DNA from: Ruminococcus sp.
Lineage (GTDB): Bacteria > Bacillota > Clostridia > Oscillospirales > Ruminococcaceae
Direction of reading: 5' to 3'
Assembly (NCBI GenBank): GCA_017622635.1
Contig: JAGAQS010000237.1
Location: forward strand, 1-6,057
DNA: 6,057 nucleotides
The notes under the pieces are model-generated. The model was not told the origin of the DNA, made no database searches, and saw only the letters and a list, made by a program, of their open reading frames with translations. A program made the translations under genes and the position numbers. Positions 1-4,428 of this stretch are shown here, piece after piece. Within the stretch, counting starts at the first letter, position 1, and each line of letters opens with the position of its first letter.

Positions 1-2040
1 CATGATAAAAACTGCGTCATTTATATTTACTGCTCCGTCTTCGTCAGCATCACCGTACTTTGTATTACCGCTTGTATTAGGATTTGTAGTTGTAGTAGTC
101 GTAGTCATTTTAGTAGTAGTTGTTGTTGTCTGTGCAGCTCCTTCTTTATGAAGGACTATTTTTTCAATAGATACAGCGTCACCATGTGGCCAGAAAACCA
201 TCGCCTTTACGGTTGAACCCACATTTGCAGGAACAGTATAATCAACGGCAACAATACCGTCGGACGGTACAGAAATGTTTTCAAAATTTTCCTGCTCCCA
301 AGTTCCTGTCCATGTACCGAATCCACCTGAAGTGTTCATGTCATTTGAATTTACCTTGTAATAAAGAGTAACTGATTTTGCTCCCTGCGGATTAAATTCA
401 GCATAATTATTCATTTCGCCGTCGTCACCTTTTTCAGTACCTACGTTCATATCGTTTGGTGTAAGTGTAATATCCTGACTTACAGACGGTGCGGATGTTG
501 TGGTAGTTGTTGTTGTATTGTTCTGATTTGTGGTTGTTGTTTCAGTCTGAACGTTTGTAGTTGTGGTTGTTGTATCGGGAGTATCAACGCCGCCTGACGA
601 AACTTTGTCAACGCCGACAATTGAAGTATCGGGAGTACCTGTTTTATAAACAGAGTATAAACCTGCTGCCGAACCTACGAGAGTAGCATTGTAGTCAAGT
701 GTAACTTCGTTTGCGGTGTAGTCCTTTACACTGTCGTTATATGAACCGTTTGCATCTGTAGGGCCGCCTACCAATGCACCTACAAGAACATGACCGTTCG
801 GACTTGACTGTGTATTGTCACCCATTTCGTCAAAGCTTGAATAACCCGAAGCTGCTCTGTGGTGGGGGTTCTTGGCTGAATTGTCTGCAAATCCGACAAC
901 AAAACAAGTCGGTGACGAACTGCCTACACCCTTGTTGCCCATGATGTAGTCCATCTGACCCTTTGCCCATTCATTGTAACTTGCTGCACCGTACTTTGTG
1001 GCAACAAGTGCAACCATTTGCTGAGATGTGTTATATCTTGCACTGCCCCACTTTTCCTGGAAGTAGTAATCATTTGAATTTGCACCGTGACCATTGAGGT
1101 AATCTGTAACTTTCTTCCAGTCGGCAGAATCACCTGTTATTTCAGCCTGTATGATACCTGCACCCATTGAAACGTTGTTCCAGCTCATAGGTGAATAAAT
1201 ACCCCACTGGCAACCGTCCATTCCTGAAGAACCTTTATTTGTGGAGTTCATGTAAGTATTCAAAAAGTCCTTGTATGTGTTGTCATTTGTTGCACGGTAG
1301 AGCCAACCTGCTGCCCATGCCTGGTCGTCGTAGTAGTCCCATGAAGCATAGAAATTGTTAGGTCCGTCGGTTGCTTTCTGGTTGTACTTTGTGGAAAATT
1401 CAAACAGTGCCTTTGCATATTTAAGGTCTTCTGCATTGCCGAAGTTTACATAGTTTACGGCAAGTGCAGCTGCATAAGATGCGGCAATGTCACTTGCACC
1501 CGATGAGGTACTGAAAGTCTTTCTGCTGTTGTCAACGTGAACTTCAGGGGCGCACCATACAGAATGGTCCTGGTCACCGTCACCAACCTGATAAACAAAG
1601 TTTGTTACAGTGTCACCGCTGAGAGTTGTACTGTTTTTGAAGTATGTGGCAAAGTAGTCTGTAATGGTCTTGAGGTGGGCAGCCTGACCGGTTGTATTGA
1701 AAGCATCTTTAAATTCATAGTAACTCCAGCCAAGAGTTGAAGCGGAATAACCTGCGGGAAGTCCGAATTTTGCATGGTCGCCTGCGTCGTGGAAACCGCC
1801 GTCAACTTCGTCTGCCGTGTGGCAGTCGTCACGCCATGTAAGAGCGGAAGTCTCCCCTACCTGCTTACCGCACATATTTGCATCATAGAAATAAAGTGAA
1901 TACTGGAGGAGTTTTGCGTAGTTGTCGTTAGCTGCCGAAGCATTCATGACTACTGCCGAAAACGGTGCAGCCATAGCAGATACAGCCATTACACTGCTGA
2001 TTACTGCCGACTTGATTTTTTTCATATTGTTTTTATTCAT
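1..2040 (-). CDS. GH9-A: secreted GH9 endoglucanase with CBM-like module and dockerin (3' end cut by window)
   Basis: A 680-codon open frame from ATG at 2040 to the window edge with no stop, so the C-terminus is missing. Seen: a signal peptide (residues 1 to about 36, basic MNKNNMKKIK then hydrophobic, cleavage near NASA-A). A GH9 catalytic domain follows at about 38-465 with the canonical DGGFHDAGDHAKFGLP block (D85 and D88, the water-activating/base aspartates by family knowledge), PHHRAASG (H393, H394, R395) and a C-terminal NEVTLDYN block (E445, the catalytic acid). Next come a Thr-rich linker (490-515), an about 110-residue beta-rich module (521-632), a second Thr linker (638-652) and the first calcium loop of a type I dockerin (D664, D666, D668, N672, D675). 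There is no N-terminal Ig or CBM4 domain. GH9 enzymes hydrolyse beta-1,4-glucans with inversion; the dockerin would anchor this one to a cellulosomal scaffoldin outside the cell. The start is chosen from the SD AAAGAGG 9 nt upstream. The exact substrate is inference. Confidence 0.95.
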   Translation of the reverse strand, partial: MNKNNMKKIKSAVISSVMAVSAMAAPFSAVVMNASAANDNYAKLLQYSLYFYDANMCGKQVGETSALTWRDDCHTADEVDGGFHDAGDHAKFGLPAGYSASTLGWSYYEFKDAFNTTGQAAHLKTITDYFATYFKNSTTLSGDTVTNFVYQVGDGDQDHSVWCAPEVHVDNSRKTFSTSSGASDIAASYAAALAVNYVNFGNAEDLKYAKALFEFSTKYNQKATDGPNNFYASWDYYDDQAWAAGWLYRATNDNTYKDFLNTYMNSTNKGSSGMDGCQWGIYSPMSWNNVSMGAGIIQAEITGDSADWKKVTDYLNGHGANSNDYYFQEKWGSARYNTSQQMVALVATKYGAASYNEWAKGQMDYIMGNKGVGSSSPTCFVVGFADNSAKNPHHRAASGYSSFDEMGDNTQSSPNGHVLVGALVGGPTDANGSYNDSVKDYTANEVTLDYNATLVGSAAGLYSVYKTGTPDTSIVGVDKVSSGGVDTPDTTTTTTNVQTETTTTNQNNTTTTTTTSAPSVSQDITLTPNDMNVGTEKGDDGEMNNYAEFNPQGAKSVTLYYKVNSNDMNTSGGFGTWTGTWEQENFENISVPSDGIVAVDYTVPANVGSTVKAMVFWPHGDAVSIEKIVLHKEGAAQTTTTTTKMTTTTTTTNPNTSGNTKYGDADEDGAVNINDAVFIM
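85..129 (-). repeat. Thr-codon tract, linker 2 of GH9-A
   Basis: Low-complexity ACN codons encode six Thr, Lys-Met, then seven Thr (residues 638-652). They separate the CBM-like module from the dockerin. Such linkers are typical flexible, often glycosylated spacers in cellulosomal enzymes. Confidence 0.8.
145..480 (-). other. CBM-like beta-sandwich module in GH9-A (residues about 521-632), family unassigned
   Basis: This is a domain within GH9-A bounded on both sides by Thr linkers. The sequence alternates short hydrophobic strands and turns (SVTLYYKV, FGTWTGTWEQ, GIVAVDYTVP, VKAMVFWPHGD, SIEKIVLHK), as expected of a beta-sandwich. Exposed-type aromatics (two Trp in GTWTGTW, FW in MVFWPHGD) could form a glycan-binding face. 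Similar small modules occur in Ruminococcus cellulosomal proteins, and families first defined in R. flavefaciens such as CBM79, found on GH9 enzymes, are possible matches. I cannot assign the family from sequence alone. Confidence 0.6.
496..573 (-). repeat. Thr-codon tract, linker 1 of GH9-A
   Basis: ACN-rich stretch (residues 490-515): runs of six, four and seven Thr broken by NVQTE and NQNN. It joins the catalytic domain to the CBM-like module. Confidence 0.8.
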
Positions 2041-2049
2041 GAATAGTAA

Positions 2050-2056
2050 CCTCTTT
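2050..2056 (-). promoter_or_regulatory. Ribosome binding site of GH9-A
   Basis: AAAGAGG on the minus strand, 9 nt before ATG 2040-2038. It favours this ATG over the in-frame ATG five codons later (residue 6). Confidence 0.7.
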
Positions 2057-2065
2057 CTTAAAAAT

Positions 2066-2075
2066 TTGTATACAA
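2066..2075. promoter_or_regulatory. Perfect 10-bp palindrome TTGTATACAA in the GH9-A leader
   Basis: The palindrome lies just downstream of the predicted GH9-A transcription start (about 2081) and before the SD. It could be an operator, but short AT-rich palindromes also occur by chance. Confidence 0.3.
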
Positions 2076-2087
2076 TATGCTAAACAC

Positions 2088-2116
2088 ATTATACACTGTT
2101 TTATAATACTTTTGGT
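2088..2116 (-). promoter_or_regulatory. Candidate sigma-A promoter of GH9-A
   Basis: On the minus strand a consensus -10 TATAAT occupies 2093-2088. With a 17-bp spacer the -35 position (2116-2111) reads ACCAAA, matching TTGACA at only two of six places. The predicted start is near 2081, giving a leader of about 40 nt. The poor -35 next to the phased TTAC boxes suggests dependence on an activator (inference). A competing AT-rich -10-like sequence lies a little upstream near 2101-2108. Confidence 0.5.
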
Positions 2117-2154
2117 TACGAAATAATTACATAAAAATTACATTTTGATTACAG
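2115..2154. repeat. Four direct TTAC boxes at exact 11-bp intervals (candidate activator array)
   Basis: TTAC starts at 2116, 2127, 2138 and 2149 on the plus strand, every 11 bp. The last three are ATTACA. Read in the GH9-A direction they are TGTAAT-type boxes. The array covers about -35 to -72 relative to the predicted GH9-A start and replaces the missing -35. Direct repeats with 11-bp phasing are the known binding pattern of OmpR/PhoB-type response regulators (for example Bacillus PhoP). Which protein binds here is not shown by the sequence. Confidence 0.5.
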
Positions 2155-2200
2155 TTAACATTTTATTCATAATTTAAGGTAAATATCTGAAATTTTAAGT

Positions 2201-2235
2201 AAAAAAATAAAGGCATACGGAAGTATGCCTTTATT
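2201..2235 (-). terminator. Intrinsic terminator of GH9-B
   Basis: A perfect 13-bp stem (2206-2218 paired with 2223-2235, core AAAGGCATAC/GTATGCCTTT) surrounds a 4-nt loop. On the minus strand it begins 8 nt after the GH9-B stop codon and its 3' arm runs into a T tract (2207-2201). It should end GH9-B transcription before GH9-A, so the two are probably separate units. Confidence 0.9.
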
Positions 2236-2243
2236 ATGGATTA

Positions 2244-4115
2244 TTAGTCTTTGGTTAATTCGTCAAGTTTTTCAGATGTAAGAGGGAGGTCACCTGACGT
2301 AATTGTACGTGATTCAACAAGCTGAATTGCAAGGGCATCACTGCTTGTTACGCCGTCGCCTACGTTTACAACATCTGAATTAGTTCTGCTCTGTTCAGTA
2401 AGTTTGTACTTGTCGGGATTTGCGATTGACTGCATTATAAGTACAGCGTCATTGATGTTTACTTCTCCGTCCTCGTCAGCATCGCCGTAAGCAATATCAC
2501 CGCCAGTGGAAGTTGTTGTTTCCGTTGTCGTTGTATCAGATGTTTCAGTTTCAGTAGTAGTTGTTTCTGTGGTAGTTTCGGTAGTTGTTTCAGTCGTGGT
2601 TGTAGTTGTTGTGGTAGTTTCAGTAGTGGTGGTTGTTGTTTCGGGAGGTGTGACCTCACCCTTTGATGCAGCGATTTCCTCGTCATATACAGTAACATCA
2701 TCACCGATAAAGTCAACAACAGAACCCGTACCGTAAGCACTGTAAAGACCTACGGCAGCACCGACAAGTCCTACCTGATAGTCAAGTGCCACTTCGTTTG
2801 AAGTTGCGTCCTTTGCGTCAAGTTTACGGAATGTACTGAAATCGGTATGACTTGTAGGACCTCCGCACAATGCACCGTAAAGCGTGTGACTTGTCGGAAC
2901 ATTTGCATAATTTCCGTCCCAGTTGTTCCATTCGTGCCAGTCGTCGCTTACAGTGAGACCCGAAGCCGCACGGTGATGCGGTGAAGTTGCGGAAACGTCG
3001 TTATAACCTACAACAAGGCAGACGTTGGCATTGTTTTTGCCGAGAATCATGTCCATCTGACCCTTACACCATTCAGAGAAGTCAGCACCCGATTCGTCAC
3101 TGTGTTTTGTGACAATCATTGCACACATCTGCATAAGTGTGTTATATCTTGCACTGCCCCATGAATCAGCATAATAAAATTCGTTTGAATTACCTGTCTT
3201 GCTTCTGATATAATTCAGAGGCTTATCCCAGTTACCAGTAATTTCAGCGTTGATGATAGCTGCACCCAGCCAAACACCGCCATAATAATAGTCATTTATC
3301 CAGTCATTTGTATTGCTTGTATCCTTGCTGTTTGCATCAAGGTAGGACTGTTCGTTTGTTGCAAGATAGAGCCAACCTGCTGCCCATGCTATATCGTCCT
3401 CAACGCTCTTGTCGGAATATGTTGACTGTTCATAAGTCATTTTACGGTTTTTGGCGGCAAAATCATAAAGTGCCTTTGCGTACTTCAAATCATCTTCATT
3501 ACCGAAATTTATGTAGTTCTGAGCAAGAGCTGCGGCATACTGTGCGGCAACATTGCTTGCCCCGTCTGTTGTGCTGTAATATTCACTGCTGTTTCTTGAC
3601 ATAAGTTCAGGGGCACGCCATTTGCCGTGGTCTGCACCATCGTCGCCTACTTCATAAATGAACTTTGTAACATTTCCGTTGCCGTCAAGAGTGGTACAGT
3701 TCTTGAAAAACTGTGCAAACTCGTTTGTAATATCTTTCAGGTGTGCATAAGTACCTGTTTTCTGAAATTCGTCTTTGTACTCATAGTAAAGCCAGCCGAG
3801 AGTTGACGCTGTAAAGCCCTCTGTAAGACCGCATATAATGCCGTCACCTGCATCATGGAAACCTCCGTTTGCAGTACCGTCCGTGTGACAGTCGTCACGC
3901 CATGAAATGTGGGACTTTTCACCTGCACCAACACCACAGTAGTTAGCGTCATAAAAATAAAGTGAATACTGCAAAAGCTTTGCATAGTTGTCAAGACCTA
4001 AATCAGAATCGGCAGCTACAGCAGACGGAATCGCTCCGCCAACAGATGTCGCAGCCATAACGGCTGATGCTGTAAAAGCTGCTATTTTACTTTTTAACTT
4101 TCCTTTCTTGGACAT
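2244..4115 (-). CDS. GH9-B: secreted GH9 glucanase with C-terminal type I dockerin
   Basis: Complete 623-residue protein from ATG 4115-4113. Seen: a signal peptide (1 to about 35, MSKKGKLKSK then hydrophobic, ending PSAVAA); a GH9 domain at about 42-470 with HDAGD (D88, D91), SPHHRAASG (H380, H381, R382) and SNEVALDY (E441, predicted catalytic acid); a Thr/Glu linker (493-537); and a dockerin (543 to about 607) with loop 1 D545, D547, D549, N553, D556 and loop 2 around D581, D587, D593. A short tail ends ELTKD. Role: extracellular inverting hydrolysis of beta-1,4-glucan, docked on scaffoldin. Unlike GH9-A it has no CBM. Around the catalytic Asp it reads NGGFHDAGDGIICGLT where GH9-A has DGGFHDAGDHAKFGLP, so the catalytic carboxylates remain but conserved neighbours D, H, K and F are changed and specificity may differ. 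An upstream in-frame TTG at 4133 is rejected because it lies in the SD. Confidence 0.95.
   Translation of the reverse strand: MSKKGKLKSKIAAFTASAVMAATSVGGAIPSAVAADSDLGLDNYAKLLQYSLYFYDANYCGVGAGEKSHISWRDDCHTDGTANGGFHDAGDGIICGLTEGFTASTLGWLYYEYKDEFQKTGTYAHLKDITNEFAQFFKNCTTLDGNGNVTKFIYEVGDDGADHGKWRAPELMSRNSSEYYSTTDGASNVAAQYAAALAQNYINFGNEDDLKYAKALYDFAAKNRKMTYEQSTYSDKSVEDDIAWAAGWLYLATNEQSYLDANSKDTSNTNDWINDYYYGGVWLGAAIINAEITGNWDKPLNYIRSKTGNSNEFYYADSWGSARYNTLMQMCAMIVTKHSDESGADFSEWCKGQMDMILGKNNANVCLVVGYNDVSATSPHHRAASGLTVSDDWHEWNNWDGNYANVPTSHTLYGALCGGPTSHTDFSTFRKLDAKDATSNEVALDYQVGLVGAAVGLYSAYGTGSVVDFIGDDVTVYDEEIAASKGEVTPPETTTTTTETTTTTTTTTETTTETTTETTTTETETSDTTTTETTTSTGGDIAYGDADEDGEVNINDAVLIMQSIANPDKYKLTEQSRTNSDVVNVGDGVTSSDALAIQLVESRTITSGDLPLTSEKLDELTKD
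2505..2639 (-). repeat. Thr/Glu-codon low-complexity tract, linker of GH9-B
   Basis: About 45 codons, mostly ACN with interspersed GAA/GAG (residues 493-537), between the catalytic domain and dockerin. Trinucleotide-like repetition makes this stretch prone to length change by slippage. The complementary strand reads as a Val-rich open frame that is only an artefact. Confidence 0.85.
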
Positions 4116-4123
4116 ATGAAATT

Positions 4124-4131
4124 CTCCTCCC
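4124..4131 (-). promoter_or_regulatory. Ribosome binding site of GH9-B
   Basis: GGGAGGAG on the minus strand, 8 nt before ATG 4115-4113. This strong SD decides the start: the in-frame TTG at 4133 overlaps it and would lack an SD of its own. Confidence 0.9.
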
Positions 4132-4163
4132 AAATAATTAAAATTTTTTCATGTGACCGTTTT

Positions 4164-4179
4164 TACAGAATAATCTGTA
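4164..4179. promoter_or_regulatory. Dyad TACAGA-N4-TCTGTA in the GH9-B leader
   Basis: A perfect 6+6 inverted repeat with a 4-bp spacer, lying about 6 to 21 nt downstream of the predicted GH9-B start (near 4185). This is a suitable place for a repressor operator. Binding protein unknown; it could also form a weak RNA hairpin. Confidence 0.4.
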
Positions 4180-4191
4180 TGAACTGATTCA

Positions 4192-4220
4192 ATTATACCA
4201 TAATTTTCAGATAATTTGTT
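4192..4220 (-). promoter_or_regulatory. Candidate extended -10 promoter of GH9-B
   Basis: The minus strand reads TGGTATAAT: consensus TATAAT at 4197-4192 with the TGn extension. At 17-bp spacing the -35 position (4220-4215) is AACAAA, a poor match. The leader would be about 70 nt. The extended -10 can partly make up for the weak -35. Confidence 0.55.
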
Positions 4221-4266
4221 ACAAAATTATGTACAAATATATAACAGCATATTTTTTTGTAACAAA
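4215..4266. repeat. Two TTTGT-N-ACAAA inverted sites upstream of GH9-B
   Basis: TTTGTTACAAA at 4215-4225 and TTTGTAACAAA at 4256-4266 are each 5+1+5 palindromes and are reverse complements of each other. Their centres are 41 bp apart, close to four helical turns. The first overlaps the GH9-B -35 position. This is an operator-pair pattern suitable for cooperative or looped binding; the regulator is not identifiable. Confidence 0.4.
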
Positions 4267-4353
4267 CATCAAAAAGCTGTATATCTTCTTGTATAATATA
4301 ACAAAAACAATCTGACCTGACTGACTGTTTCTCTCCGCCGTCTTTGTAAAGTC

Positions 4354-4382
4354 TTGACAAATTTATGTGAATATATTATAAT
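4354..4382 (+). promoter_or_regulatory. Consensus sigma-A promoter of citrate synthase
   Basis: TTGACA (4354-4359), a 17-bp spacer, then TATAAT (4377-4382): a perfect match to the vegetative consensus. The transcription start should be near 4389, leaving about a 40-nt leader. It implies strong basal expression of the rightward genes. Confidence 0.9.
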
Positions 4383-4391
4383 TATAATATA

Positions 4392-4404
4392 CACAATAAT
4401 TGTG
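4392..4404. promoter_or_regulatory. 13-bp palindrome CACAATAATTGTG at the citrate synthase start site
   Basis: A perfect 6+1+6 inverted repeat about 4 to 16 nt downstream of the predicted transcription start. A repressor bound here could block a very strong promoter. No family is assigned. Confidence 0.4.
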
Positions 4405-4410
4405 AAAAAG

Positions 4411-4416
4411 AAAGGA
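4411..4416 (+). promoter_or_regulatory. Ribosome binding site of citrate synthase
   Basis: AAAGGA, 12 nt before ATG 4429. The ATG at 4417 touches this SD directly and is therefore unlikely. The next gene has the same AAAGGAATGA context with 11-nt spacing, which supports the choice. Confidence 0.65.
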
Positions 4417-4428
4417 ATGACGGCATTT

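Larger units (their letters stand above)
4116..4428. promoter_or_regulatory. Divergent control region between GH9-B and citrate synthase
   Basis: 313 bp of AT-rich DNA with no supported gene. It holds the GH9-B leader, SD and promoter on the left and the citrate synthase promoter, leader and SD on the right. Several inverted repeats lie between them. The centre (about 4267-4350) also contains a TATAAT at 4292-4297 without a convincing -35 and a short CTGA-rich run at 4312-4327; I see no firm function for either. Confidence 0.8.

Noticed and set aside
186..371. Small plus-strand frame inside GH9-A
   Set aside because: It lies antisense to the CBM-like module, with no SD and no recognisable features; the minus-strand frame is clearly coding.
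2115..2154. CRISPR-like reading of the regularly spaced TTAC boxes
   Set aside because: Units are only 11 bp with a 4-6-bp conserved core, far too short for CRISPR repeats and spacers; promoter location fits regulator boxes better.
2506..2736. Val-rich plus-strand frame opposite the GH9-B linker
   Set aside because: It is the reverse reading of the Thr-codon tract, with no SD and no plausible protein character.
4116..4133. Six-residue extension of GH9-B from TTG 4133
   Set aside because: The codons lie in the GGGAGGAG SD itself; ATG 4115 has ideal spacing and gives a standard signal peptide.
4292..4297. Extra plus-strand promoter from TATAAT in the divergent region
   Set aside because: No convincing -35 at 16-18 bp, and a perfect promoter lies downstream; an isolated TATAAT is common in AT-rich DNA.
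4312..4327. CTGA-rich tandem run
   Set aside because: Too short and irregular to support a repeat element or binding array.
4354..4428. N-terminal extension of citrate synthase from TTG 4354
   Set aside because: The TTG is part of a perfect -35 box, transcription should begin near 4389, no SD precedes it, and the extra residues do not resemble citrate synthase.
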